DNA from: Beijerinckiaceae bacterium
GTDB taxonomy: Bacteria > Pseudomonadota > Alphaproteobacteria > Rhizobiales > Beijerinckiaceae
NCBI GenBank assembly: GCA_027531565.1
Contig: JAPZSB010000007.1
Location: 124,001 to 188,000, forward strand
Reading direction: 5' to 3'
Length of the DNA stretch: 64,000 nucleotides
Made by a program: the position numbers and the translations under genes. Positions 11,501-19,507 of this stretch are shown in pieces (position 1 is the first letter of the stretch; each line of letters starts with the position of its first letter). The notes below the pieces were generated by a model. It searched no databases and was not told the origin of the DNA. It saw only the letters and a program-made list of their open reading frames with translations.

Positions 11501-12489
11501 CCATAGGCCGGCCGGCCCTCGATGCGCGAGACCGGCAAGGCGGTTTCGCGCGTCAGCCCGGCCACCTGCCAGGGCGGGCCGATCATCACCTTGTCCGACC
11601 GTTCGACGCGCGGCCGGAAGCGGCACTGGCCGGCGCGGAGGTCATCACCATACCAGGCCGAGACGAGCGTGACGCGTTCGAGCCGCGGCGCGAGGGCCTG
11701 CAGCGCATCGAGCGAGGCTTCCCAGTCGCTGCCCCTGCAAAGCTGCGCCCGGTTGACGGCGCGGCTGCCGCCATAGCCGAAATCCTCGCGGCGCTCGCCC
11801 GGGGCATAGCCGAATTCGGTCGAGCCGGGGATCACGTTGACAGCGCGGAGCCGCCCGGCGAGCGGCCCGGCGGCACGGACCCCCTCGAAGCGGAACTGCG
11901 GCAGGCGGTTGCCATAGGCCTCGAGCGGGAAGCGCTCGAAGACGATGTAGGCGAGCCCGGGATAGGCCGGCAGTGCCCCGCCGCCCTGTTTCGCGGCGAT
12001 CAGAGGATCGACCGGCTGGTCCTCGTCGCCGGGGTAGAAGCGCCATGTCACCTGGGCGAGGTCGAGTTCGCGGTCATCGGCCCAGATCCGGCGGACGAGG
12101 CTGACCGGACCGGCGCAGAGGCCGATCGCGACATGGGCGAAATAGGCATAGCGCGTGCCACGCGGCTGGCCGCCGCCCCCGAGGCCCTTGCCACCCGCGC
12201 CGCCGGTGCGCTCGACATGGCGCTCCTCCTCGAATTCGGTGGCCCAGATCACCTGCCCGCCAAGCCGGACGCGGCCCCAGATGCGCGGCACCGGCGCACC
12301 CTCCTGCGCAGTGATCCCGGCCAGCGCATCAAGGCGCGGCCCCTCGACAATTCTCCCGCCGCCGAGCAGGGCGCGGTCGATCGGGGCGCCGGCCAGCGCG
12401 CCGAGCGTGCCGCCGATCATTCCCCCGACCGGGCCGCCCAGCATGGTGCCGAGGGTGGAGCCGATCATGCGGAAGGCGAGCGTGGCCAT
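8590..12489 (-). CDS. GTA baseplate megatron protein / TIM-barrel tail protein (RcGTA g15-like)
   Basis: 1299 aa; start MATLAFRMIGSTLGTMLGGPVGGMIGGTLGALAG is typical of the family; TIM-barrel glycosidase-like segment (AIDAVAIDAYPPLSDWR); last structural gene in GTA order. Confidence 0.93.
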   Translation of the reverse strand: MATLAFRMIGSTLGTMLGGPVGGMIGGTLGALAGAPIDRALLGGGRIVEGPRLDALAGITAQEGAPVPRIWGRVRLGGQVIWATEFEEERHVERTGGAGGKGLGGGGQPRGTRYAYFAHVAIGLCAGPVSLVRRIWADDRELDLAQVTWRFYPGDEDQPVDPLIAAKQGGGALPAYPGLAYIVFERFPLEAYGNRLPQFRFEGVRAAGPLAGRLRAVNVIPGSTEFGYAPGERREDFGYGGSRAVNRAQLCRGSDWEASLDALQALAPRLERVTLVSAWYGDDLRAGQCRFRPRVERSDKVMIGPPWQVAGLTRETALPVSRIEGRPAYGGSPSEDSLVAALQDLAARGLKPVLHPFVLMDIPPGNALPDPARPGAAQPAYPWRGRITLDPAPGLPGTADGQPAAAAQVAALMGAARPEHFSLQNGQVVYSGPDDWGYRRMVLHHALLAQLAGGVDTFLLGSELVGLTHALGPGGRFPFVEALAALAADVRAILGPATRLTYAADWTEYGARVRAGGAEIRFPLDALWAHPAIDAVAIDAYPPLSDWRPGRDHADAALARGPADAAYLRARLTDGEAHAWYYADAAARRAGTREPITDGAHGKPWIFRPKDLAGWWLNPHHERSGGVENPVPTAWQPGVKPVLLTEIGCPAVQFGANGPHLFPDPKSAEAGLPPFSPGGRDDLVPLRLIEAWLDGYGEGATPENPLSPVTGQPMVAADFIAPWAWDARPFPAFPRQTDLWSDGANWARGHWLNGRLEALPLDTLVVALFAEFGLPAPLCEGVDGMVDGYVIDRPMSLRAALEPLARLFGLSFHARAGQIVVRGRPVGPVLALSGEDLVPAPQAGTAVERMRQPDSELPRRLSFGFIDSEAEFEPAAVVAERPLGRSWREAAEGTTLHLPRGLAQDLAEQRLHDLWCGRETLQFRLSPRHLALEPGDGIRLVLEEGPLDLIVTRLVDGPYREVEARLYEPALIEAAPLPVALPAPPGPPVVPGRPHARLVELPLDRGEGLLSLAVRAEPWGGPYRLVDLGHGGARIVAEAGLGARLGRTLSALPPGPLWRWDHHTRLDLHCEGGPLASLPEEAVLAGGNALAVTGPDGLTEILLFRAAERLEARRYRLSGLLRGLGLSEPAAMRACPPGAEILLLDEAVLPLGPEAASPGQPGRWRLLGAGADLADPHGLDLAATPSGIALRPLPPVHPRARREAAGIRLRFCRRARRGGDSWDLFEVPLGEDRAEFRLAVLAGAEERRVITLGEAEWLYPAGWEIADFGAPLERLAVEIRQIGAATGPGLPCRRILDLR

Positions 12490-12950
12490 CAGGATCTCCG
12501 GTCAGGAAAGAGGAAACGGCCGGCGATCCGGCGGCGCCAGGCCGGCAGCAGCGCGACCTCGGCGACGGCCGCGCCGTCATGGGCATGGATGAAACGGCCC
12601 GGCCCGGTGGCGATGCCGCAATGCTTGGCCGGCAGGCCGTCGCGCCAGCGGAAGAACAGGATTTCCCCGGGACCGGGCAGGCCCGGCCCGGCCGGCAGGA
12701 GATGGGTTCCCGCCATGGCGAGGAGGGGATCGCCGGGCCCGGTTTCGGCCCAGAACGGCGTGTAGGCCGGCATCCGGGCGGGTTCCGGCCCGTTCAGGCC
12801 ACGCCAGACGCCGCGGATGAGGCCGAGGCAATCACAGCCGATGCCGGCCAGCGAGGCCTGATGCGCATAGGGCGTGCCGATCCAGCGCCGCGCCTCGGCG
12901 ACGACGCGGGCGGGATCGCAGGGCGCGGCGCTCCGGGATTGCGCCTTCAT
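12489..12950 (-). CDS. NlpC/P60-type peptidase (GTA g14-like)
   Basis: GTPYAHQASLAGIGCDCLGLIRGVW (catalytic Cys) and HCGIATGPGRFIHAH (His); overlaps neighbouring CDSs. Confidence 0.92.
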   Translation of the reverse strand: MKAQSRSAAPCDPARVVAEARRWIGTPYAHQASLAGIGCDCLGLIRGVWRGLNGPEPARMPAYTPFWAETGPGDPLLAMAGTHLLPAGPGLPGPGEILFFRWRDGLPAKHCGIATGPGRFIHAHDGAAVAEVALLPAWRRRIAGRFLFPDRRS

Positions 12951-13828
12951 GGGACGAGCGGGCGGCCGAGACGCCGCCCCTCCCCCGGCCGGGCATAGGC
13001 CAGCATCGCATCCGCCGGCGGGATATGCGGGAAGCCCCGGAACCGGGCGGCATTGCCGAAGCGCGCATGGCAGGTCGTCAGGCTCTTGTCGCAGCCGGCA
13101 TGGACGAGCAGCGTGTCGCCCGGCTCCGGCGCCAGCGGCAGAGCCTGCCAGAGGCGGAGCCAGCCGCCGCCGGGATGATCCCGCACGGCCGCTTCCGCCC
13201 CGGCGAGCGAGCCGGTGAGCAGGCGGATGCGACCACGGGCGAAGAGCCCGGCCGGGGCCGCCTCCAGAGCCGCGCAGCGCAGGGCGATGGCCGTCGCGTC
13301 GGTGATCGTGGCGGCAAGCCGGAAGGGCGGCCCGGAAAGATCGACGCCGCAGCGGGCATCGCCGAGTTCGGCGTCGCAGCTCCGCGTGTAGCGGCGGCCA
13401 CGCTCCTCGTCGAGCGCGAGAAAGGGGAGCCGCGTTTCGGCGAGGAAGCGGCCATCCACCCGGCGGATCTCGCCGAGGATCGTCACCTCCTCGAGGAAAT
13501 CCAGTGCCGGCGCCTGCCAGTTGACGCGGTAGCGGCGCAGTTCGGCCCCGTCGAACAGCCCGGCACGGATGGCTCGCTCCGAGAGGCGGTCGCTGTCGAT
13601 CACACCCCGGATCTCGCCGCCCCCCGTGGCAAGACCGGCGCCCTGCTCGGAGGCCGTGGTCTCGAAACCGGCGGCCGGTTCGAAGAGATGCCCGCCGGCC
13701 TCGAAGGCACAATCATGATCGGTGAAGGCGAGAACCTCGCCGTCACGGCGGGTGAGGAGCCAGGCAAAGCACAGGGTGGCGGTCTCGCCGGAGAGGGCTC
13801 CGGCAAGGTCGGGCGGCAGGATGCGCAT
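12947..13828 (-). CDS. DUF2163-family tail hub protein (GTA g13-like)
   Basis: CFAWLLTRRDGEVLAFTDHD, GFETTASEQGAGLATGGGEIRGVI and CDAELGDARCGVDLS family motifs; position. Confidence 0.92.
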   Translation of the reverse strand: MRILPPDLAGALSGETATLCFAWLLTRRDGEVLAFTDHDCAFEAGGHLFEPAAGFETTASEQGAGLATGGGEIRGVIDSDRLSERAIRAGLFDGAELRRYRVNWQAPALDFLEEVTILGEIRRVDGRFLAETRLPFLALDEERGRRYTRSCDAELGDARCGVDLSGPPFRLAATITDATAIALRCAALEAAPAGLFARGRIRLLTGSLAGAEAAVRDHPGGGWLRLWQALPLAPEPGDTLLVHAGCDKSLTTCHARFGNAARFRGFPHIPPADAMLAYARPGEGRRLGRPLVP

Positions 13829-13831
13829 GGG

Positions 13832-14467
13832 TCAGATCCGGATTTCGATGAGGGGAATCGAGGGGACGGCGCCGGCCTCGAAGGCGGAAAGGTCGAATTC
13901 GAGCCGGTCGGTATCGAAGCGCACCGGCACGTCGAACAGGAAGCCGGCCGTCAGCACCGTGCCGGGCGGCGGCGCTTCGACGAAGGTGACGATGCCGCTG
14001 GTGGCATCGAGGCTGGCGGCATCGGCGGGCAGTTCGGCGCCGTCGCGTCCGAGGCGGAGCGAACCCGCCACCGGCTTGGTGATCAGCCGGCGATAGGGGT
14101 CGAAGGCGGCGCCATAGGTCTTCGCGAGGGCGAAGACGCGCGTCACGCCGTCGCCGGTGCCGAGCGGCTGGTCGAACGGCGTCGGCGTGGCATTGGCGGG
14201 CGCGGAGGACCCGTCGAGCCGGTCGCGGAAGCGGAAGCCATGCAGGCGGCCGCGCCGTTCCTCGAAAAACGCTGCCAGTTCGGCCAGCCTGTCGAGGCTG
14301 CGCACGCCATAGCCGGCCTCGTAGCGCCGGCGGGCATGGGCCCAGCGCTGGAGACGCAGTTCCGTGCCGGAGGCAAGGGTGATGATCTCCGTCTGCCGCT
14401 CCGGGCCGCCCCGCGCGCCGAGCGCGATATCGAGCGGGAAGCGGATCTCGTGGAAGGAACCGGCCAT
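13832..14467 (-). CDS. DUF2460-family distal tail protein (GTA g12-like)
   Basis: FHEIRFPLDIALGARGGPERQTEIITLASGTELRLQRWAHARRRYEAGYGVRS; start ATG 14467. Confidence 0.93.
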   Translation of the reverse strand: MAGSFHEIRFPLDIALGARGGPERQTEIITLASGTELRLQRWAHARRRYEAGYGVRSLDRLAELAAFFEERRGRLHGFRFRDRLDGSSAPANATPTPFDQPLGTGDGVTRVFALAKTYGAAFDPYRRLITKPVAGSLRLGRDGAELPADAASLDATSGIVTFVEAPPPGTVLTAGFLFDVPVRFDTDRLEFDLSAFEAGAVPSIPLIEIRI

Positions 14468-14474
14468 GGCGCCC

Positions 14475-14921
14475 TCACAGGGAACGCTGGCCGCGCGCCA
14501 CGGCACGGGCAAGCGCGGCGCTGACCTGGTGCTCCGCCCGGAGGAACGAGCCGGCATCCTGTGCATGGACCTGCATCTGGATGATCGGCGCGGCCGGCGG
14601 TGCAGCAGATGGCGCGCTCCAGGACGGGCTTGCACCGAAGAGCCCGCCCGCTCCTGTTTCCGGGCCGACAAGGCCGGCGAGCCCGGACAGGCCCGCCTGC
14701 AGGGCGGCGTTGAGCCCGCCGGCCAGCGCGCCCTCGGCCTGCCGGAGCGAGAGCCGCAGCAGCTGGTCGCCGAGGCCGCGCATCACCTCGCCGAGATTGC
14801 GCCCCTCGACGATTCCCTCGGCGAGGCTGCGGCTCAGGGTCTGGCCGAAGCGGCGGGTGAGGCCATCGAGTTCGGCCATGGATCTGGCCAGCGGGCGGGT
14901 GGGATCATCCGTCTCGAACAT
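14475..14921 (-). CDS. Short tail tape measure protein (GTA g11-like)
   Basis: 148 aa, Ala/Gly-rich centre, C-term AEHQVSAALARAVARGQRSL typical of g11; position. Confidence 0.85.
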   Translation of the reverse strand: MFETDDPTRPLARSMAELDGLTRRFGQTLSRSLAEGIVEGRNLGEVMRGLGDQLLRLSLRQAEGALAGGLNAALQAGLSGLAGLVGPETGAGGLFGASPSWSAPSAAPPAAPIIQMQVHAQDAGSFLRAEHQVSAALARAVARGQRSL

Positions 14922-15134
14922 GGTCGGTCTCCGGTCGGGTATCGGGGAATTGCCGCATCAGGGCGTCCAGCGCGGCCCGGTCCGGCGGGAGGCCGGGCGG
15001 GCCGAACCGGCCGAAGGCAGCGGCGCGGAATTCGGGCAGGCTCATCGCCCAGAAGGCATCGGGGGAGAGCCGCAACCGGCCGAGGCCGAAGGCAAGAAGC
15101 TCGCTCCATCGGCTTCCGGCGGTTGCGGCGCCTA
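14905..15134 (-). CDS. GTA tail assembly chaperone, downstream ORF (rcc01693-like); probably translated as a -1 frameshift extension of the upstream chaperone ORF
   Basis: WSELLAFGLGRLRLSPDAFWAMSLPEFRAAAFG matches the family pattern; no ATG/GTG/TTG/CTG start found upstream of this conserved segment in the overlap. Confidence 0.75.
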
Positions 15135-15141
15135 AGGGTTT
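15069..15141 (-). promoter_or_regulatory. Candidate -1 ribosomal frameshift signal (slippery heptamer AAACCCT at 15141..15135, TAG stop 15134..15132, stem arms 15129..15120 and 15078..15069)
   Basis: Heptamer read in the g10 frame as A AAC CCT; perfect 10-bp inverted repeat GCCGCAACCG / CGGTTGCGGC with a 41-nt loop, 5 nt after the heptamer. Confidence 0.7.
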
Positions 15142-15461
15142 GGCGCGGCCGGCCCTTCCGGCAGTGCGCTGGCGAAAACGGCAGCGATGGCGCTGACCAG
15201 CGGCGGCAGGTCGGCAGCCTCCAGCCGCTCCGCGAGGGCGGAATCGGCGATCGGCCGTCCACCGCCACGCACCAGCGCGCCGGCCAGGACGATCAGGTCC
15301 GCCATGGCGAGGCCGCCCCCGGCGAGGCGGCGGCCGAGCGCCTCCAGCCCCTCGGGCGCGAGGCGGGCCTCGATCTCTGCCAGCGCCTGCAGCGAGAGGC
15401 GCAGGACGAGGCGTTCGCCGCCGATCTCGATGGCGGCTTCGGAACGATGCGGGTTCGTCAT
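15132..15461 (-). CDS. GTA-gp10 family protein (GTA g10-like)
   Basis: MTNPHRSEAAIEIGGERLVLRLSLQALAEIEARL; position between major tail protein and g11. Confidence 0.88.
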   Translation of the reverse strand: MTNPHRSEAAIEIGGERLVLRLSLQALAEIEARLAPEGLEALGRRLAGGGLAMADLIVLAGALVRGGGRPIADSALAERLEAADLPPLVSAIAAVFASALPEGPAAPNP

Positions 15462-15482
15462 GGTGTCCGATTCCTCCGGGGG

Positions 15483-15893
15483 TCACACCGGCGTGAAGGC
15501 AAGCGCGCCGGCACTGTCGAGCTGGATCTCGAACAGCACTTCGCCGGCATGATCGCCGCGATATTCGAGCGCGCGGATCTGGAACGGGCCGCTGACAATC
15601 CCGAAACTCGGGATCACCACCTGCCAGTTCCGGATCTGGCCGTCGAAGAAGAGCTGCCGGGCCCGCGCATCGGAGGTGGTGTCGCGGAACAGGCCCTGCC
15701 CCTGCAGGCTGGCCCGGCGGATGCCGCCGCCATCGAGCAGTTCCCGCCATCGCCCGGCGGATTCGGCATGGGTGATGTCGACGGTCTGCGCATCGAAGAC
15801 GAGGCGCCGGCTGCGCAATCCGGCGATGGTGATGAAGCTGCCGGTGCCATTATCGACCTTGAGCAGCAGGTCCTTCCCGCTCTGGGCGGCCAT
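15483..15893 (-). CDS. Phage major tail protein, TP901-1 family (GTA g9-like)
   Basis: MAAQSGKDLLLKVDNGTGSFITIAGLRSRRLVFDAQTVDITHAESAGRWRELL. Confidence 0.95.
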   Translation of the reverse strand: MAAQSGKDLLLKVDNGTGSFITIAGLRSRRLVFDAQTVDITHAESAGRWRELLDGGGIRRASLQGQGLFRDTTSDARARQLFFDGQIRNWQVVIPSFGIVSGPFQIRALEYRGDHAGEVLFEIQLDSAGALAFTPV

Positions 15894-15896
15894 GGG

Positions 15897-16298
15897 TCAT
15901 TCCTCCGGGGTTTCAAGGAAGGCGCGCAGGCGAAGCCGGGCCTCGCTGCGCCCTTCGCGCGGGTCATGGTCGATGCGCGCCTCGGCGATGCGGGCCGAGA
16001 CGATGCGGTGATGCGGGCCGGCGGGCAGGCCCCCGGCGAGCGCGGCATCCAGCGCCGCGAGCAGGGCGAGGAGCCCGGCCGTGCCTTCCTCCGCCCGGAC
16101 AAGCCACAGCGTGAGTTCCACCTCGCTGCCGCCGGGCTCCTCGCGGCACAGGGCTTCGCCCATCAGCAGGAAGGGCAGGCCGAGCCCGGGCGGCAGCGTC
16201 TCGGTGATCCGGTCCCCCAGGGTGGCGGCAAGGTCGGGCCGGGCGAGCCAATGGGCGCGGAGCGCGGCTTTCAGCGTGGCGATCGGGTGCGGGATCAT
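15897..16298 (-). CDS. DUF3168 tail terminator-like protein (GTA g8-like)
   Basis: MIPHPIATLKAALRAHWLA...ETLPPGLGLPFLLMGEA; start ATG 16298. Confidence 0.9.
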   Translation of the reverse strand: MIPHPIATLKAALRAHWLARPDLAATLGDRITETLPPGLGLPFLLMGEALCREEPGGSEVELTLWLVRAEEGTAGLLALLAALDAALAGGLPAGPHHRIVSARIAEARIDHDPREGRSEARLRLRAFLETPEE

Positions 16299-16636
16299 CC
16301 GGTTTCCTCCCGGCACAGGCAGACAAGGTGGCGGCGGGTGCCGGCCGGGTCGAGCACGGCCCGGATCCGGTAGCGCTGCTGCCCGCGCACGAGGCGCATG
16401 CCCGCGGTCACACCCGGCTGCCAGGCGAGGGTGATGCGGAATTCCGGCGCGGCGGGCAAAGCGGGGCCGGAGCGCGGTGGCTTCGGCTCGACCGGCTCGA
16501 CCCGGGCCCAGACCGGGCCGACCGCCTGCCAGATCCATTGCCGCCCGCCGAGGGGATCCAGAGCGGCAACCGGCATTTCCAGCAGCAGGCGGAGGCGGCG
16601 TTCGCCGATGCGCGGCGGGCGAGGGCCGCCCGTCAT
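16295..16636 (-). CDS. Head-tail adaptor/closure protein (GTA g7-like)
   Basis: FRITLAWQPGVTAGMRLVRGQQRYRIRAVLDPAGTRRHLVCLCREE. Confidence 0.9.
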   Translation of the reverse strand: MTGGPRPPRIGERRLRLLLEMPVAALDPLGGRQWIWQAVGPVWARVEPVEPKPPRSGPALPAAPEFRITLAWQPGVTAGMRLVRGQQRYRIRAVLDPAGTRRHLVCLCREETG

Positions 16637-17208
16637 GGCCGGCCTCCCAGCCGCGTCCGCCGGAAAGGCCGGAGCAGCGCGCGGATCTGCGGCGGCAGGC
16701 CGGGCTGGCCCTCGCCGCCCTCGCCGCGATTCTCGTACCAGAGCGCGACCAGCCGGCGGATCGCCAGCCGGATCTGGCCCGGCACCTCGGCCGCGCTCTC
16801 GCCATGGCCGAGGCGGAGATCGATCTCGATCCCGGCGGAGGGGCGGCCGGGCATCGGCATGAGCAGCGCCTCGATGACCGGCGGATCCGTGAAGGGCAGC
16901 AGGCGGAACGCGGCTGGCGGCAGGTCGGTCACCTCGCCCTCGCGAGGGAAGACGCGCCCGCCCTTCACGGCCAGAACCGGCCCGGTGCGGACGGGGATAC
17001 GGCCATCGGCCGGCCAGGCATGGCCGATCAGCCGCCAGGTCTGGCCAACCAGCACCTGGCCGATCTCGGCCTCGACCATGAGCCGCGCGGCAACAAGCAG
17101 GCCGGCAATCAGCTCGTCCTCGGCGGGGTCCTCCACCCGGAGCCAGAGCCGGGCTTCGGCCAGCGAAACGGGTTCGAGGGCGGGGCCCTCGATCAGGATG
17201 GGAATCAT
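16633..17208 (-). CDS. Head-tail connector protein (GTA g6-like)
   Basis: LEPVSLAEARLWLRVEDPAEDELIAGLLVAARLMVEAEIGQVLVGQTWRL; start ATG 17208. Confidence 0.92.
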   Translation of the reverse strand: MIPILIEGPALEPVSLAEARLWLRVEDPAEDELIAGLLVAARLMVEAEIGQVLVGQTWRLIGHAWPADGRIPVRTGPVLAVKGGRVFPREGEVTDLPPAAFRLLPFTDPPVIEALLMPMPGRPSAGIEIDLRLGHGESAAEVPGQIRLAIRRLVALWYENRGEGGEGQPGLPPQIRALLRPFRRTRLGGRP

Positions 17209-17306
17209 CGGGTATCCTTCATTCCAGGGTTCGGCCGACCCGCGCCCCGGCGCGGCCCCGGCAGGGCCGCGATCCTTCGCGCTTGCGCCAGGGCGCGGGC
17301 GATGCA

Positions 17307-18131
17307 ATGGTCCGCGGCGTGAAAAAGCCGTTCCGCTCCTCCCTGCACGCGCTCGTCGCCTTCTGCGCTGCCCTCGTTTCCGGGCCGGCCCTGTTCGGGC
17401 CGGGCCCTGCTTTCGCGCTGGGCGGTCAGGCCGCCAGCCCGGATGGCGGGCTGACCTCGCATCTCGTCATGGTTCTTTCGAAACAAGGCAACAAGCACGG
17501 CGCCTGCACGGGCACGATCATCACGTCCGACATCATCCTCACCGCCGCGCATTGCGTGGCCGGCAACCGGCAGGTTGCGGTGGCCTACAAGGAAGAGGGC
17601 TCGCATGTGCTCCAGCGCGTGATGGCGCGGGCGATCAATCCCGGGTTCTCGCCGAAGGCGCGGGTCTCTATCGACCTCGCGCTGATCCGGCTCGACAGCC
17701 CCCTGCCCGCCCGGTTCCGCCCGATGGTGCTCGAATCGGATGATTCGGCGCATCAGGTCGGCGTGCGCCGCACGATTGCCGGGTTCGGCCTCGCCGCCGA
17801 CCGGGACGAGGCGAGCGCCGGGGTGCTGCGCAGCGCCACGGTGACGGTGCTGCCGCGCCTCTATCCGCGCTTCCTGCGCCTCGGCTACAGCCTCGATGCC
17901 GATCTCGGCGATTTCGCTGTCTGCACGGGGGATTCCGGCGGGCCGGTGCTCGATGGCAGCACGGTGGTCGGCGTCGTCTATGGCCGCGAGAAATTCGGCA
18001 ACGCCCAGAGCTGCGGCACGACCGCGCAGGCCGTCCGCGTTGCCCCGCACCGGGCGTGGATCGACCAGGTCGTGCGCGGCTGGGGTGGCCGCAACCTCGC
18101 GAGCGGACGCCCGCTGCTGCTGGCGGATTGA
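17307..18131 (+). CDS. Secreted trypsin-like (S1) serine protease
   Basis: Signal peptide; His LTAAHCV, Asp SIDLALIRL, Ser GDSGGPV. Opposite strand, inside the GTA cluster. Confidence 0.93.
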   Translation: MVRGVKKPFRSSLHALVAFCAALVSGPALFGPGPAFALGGQAASPDGGLTSHLVMVLSKQGNKHGACTGTIITSDIILTAAHCVAGNRQVAVAYKEEGSHVLQRVMARAINPGFSPKARVSIDLALIRLDSPLPARFRPMVLESDDSAHQVGVRRTIAGFGLAADRDEASAGVLRSATVTVLPRLYPRFLRLGYSLDADLGDFAVCTGDSGGPVLDGSTVVGVVYGREKFGNAQSCGTTAQAVRVAPHRAWIDQVVRGWGGRNLASGRPLLLAD

Positions 18132-18167
18132 GCGGGCAAGGCCCGGCGACGCTTTGCCCGCATTTTC

Positions 18168-18254
18168 GTCATGGCCGGGCCTGGCCCGGCCATCCACGAC
18201 TTCCTTCAGCTTGACGCCAAGTCGTGGATGCCCGCCCCAAGGGCGGGCATGACG
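18168..18254. repeat. Composite palindromic (REP-like) element with three nested hairpins
   Basis: atggccggg/cccggccat, ccacgactt/aagtcgtgg and atgcccgcc/ggcgggcat stems inside outer arms cgtcatg/catgacg. Confidence 0.8.
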
Positions 18255-18272
18255 GCAAACGATGCTGCCCGG

Positions 18273-19475
18273 TTACGTCACGCCGAAGCGCAGCAGCTTG
18301 ATCGCGCGGAAATCCTGCATCCCGCCGCCGACGCGCTTCGTCGTGTAGAACAGCACATAGGGCTTGGCGGAATAGGGGTCCCGCAGGGCGCGGATGCCCA
18401 CCCGGTCGAGCACGAGATAGCCCCGGCGGAAATCCCCGAAGGCGATGGCGGTGCTGTTCGCGGCGATATCGGGCATGGCCTCCGCCTCGATGACGGGGAA
18501 ATTGAGGATCGTCGCCTTGCCGCCCAGCACATTCGGCGGTGCCCAGAGATAATTCCCCGTCGTGTCCTTGAACCGGCGGATCGCGCTCTGCGTCCGGCGG
18601 TTCATGACGAAGCAGGCATTCTCCCGGTAGACCGAGCGCACCGAATGGGCCAGTTCGATCAGGATGTCGGAGGGGTTTGCCGCCGGGAAGGCGCCGGCTG
18701 CGCCGGTGGCGACGGTGCCGACCTGGCCCCAGCTCCATTGCGCGTCGGGCACCTGCGGGTAGGAGAGGAAACCGCGCGGCCGGCTGACGCCGTCGCCCTT
18801 CACGAAGGCCTCGCTCTCGGCGGAGGCGAAGGTCAGCTCGATCTCTTCGCCGATCCAGGATTCCACATCCACCGCCGCATCGTCGAGCATGGCCTGCGTC
18901 GCCGCCGGCTGGGCGAAGAGTTCCATCGTCTGGAAGCCCAGCTCGGCATAGAGGCCCGGCGTGATGGCGCTGGAGGGCGCGCCGAGGCTGGCCCAGCCCT
19001 GATGGGCGCCCTCGGGCGAGACCGCCTTCTTCAGGCTGGTGCCGGCCAGCGACCGGACCGAGGCAATGCCGCGGATCGGCGAGAGGCCGGCCATGCGCGA
19101 GAGCACCGCCGCCTCAATATCCGGCGGCACGAGATAGCCGGCATCCGGCCCGACCGCACCGTTCAGCGCCTTGGCCTCGATCAGCCGCAAGGGCTCGGTC
19201 TGGCCCTTGCGGAGATAGGCGTCGAAGGCGCGCTTGTGCTCCAGCCGCTCGGGCGCCGGCAGGCCCGACCCGCCGGCCAGCGGCGGGCGCTGGGCGTGCA
19301 GGCTGAGCCGGTCCAGCTCGCGGCCGATGCGCTCCACCTTCTCCTCGAGCAGGATATCCGGCGCACTCCTGCGCTGGCCCTCGGCGAGGCTCTCGTCATT
19401 GGCCTGGCGGAAGGCCTCGTAGGTTTCCATGATCTTCGTCTCGGGGGCGCGGATCGGGGTTTCGGTCGGTTCCAT
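18273..19475 (-). CDS. HK97-family major capsid protein (GTA g5-like)
   Basis: GPDAGYLVPPDIEAAVLSRMAGLSPIRGIASVRSLAGTSLKKAV, FVMNRRTQSAIRRFKDTTGNYLWAP. Confidence 0.96.
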   Translation of the reverse strand: MEPTETPIRAPETKIMETYEAFRQANDESLAEGQRRSAPDILLEEKVERIGRELDRLSLHAQRPPLAGGSGLPAPERLEHKRAFDAYLRKGQTEPLRLIEAKALNGAVGPDAGYLVPPDIEAAVLSRMAGLSPIRGIASVRSLAGTSLKKAVSPEGAHQGWASLGAPSSAITPGLYAELGFQTMELFAQPAATQAMLDDAAVDVESWIGEEIELTFASAESEAFVKGDGVSRPRGFLSYPQVPDAQWSWGQVGTVATGAAGAFPAANPSDILIELAHSVRSVYRENACFVMNRRTQSAIRRFKDTTGNYLWAPPNVLGGKATILNFPVIEAEAMPDIAANSTAIAFGDFRRGYLVLDRVGIRALRDPYSAKPYVLFYTTKRVGGGMQDFRAIKLLRFGVT

Positions 19476-19507
19476 GGCATCTGTCCTTTGGCGGGAGGGG
19501 GCGGCCG

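Noticed and set aside
8401-12765. 1454-aa plus-strand ORF antisense to the g15-like gene
   Set aside because: Arg/Gly/His/Ala-rich, no recognisable domain, a mirror of high-GC third-position codons; the minus-strand product has clear GTA homology.
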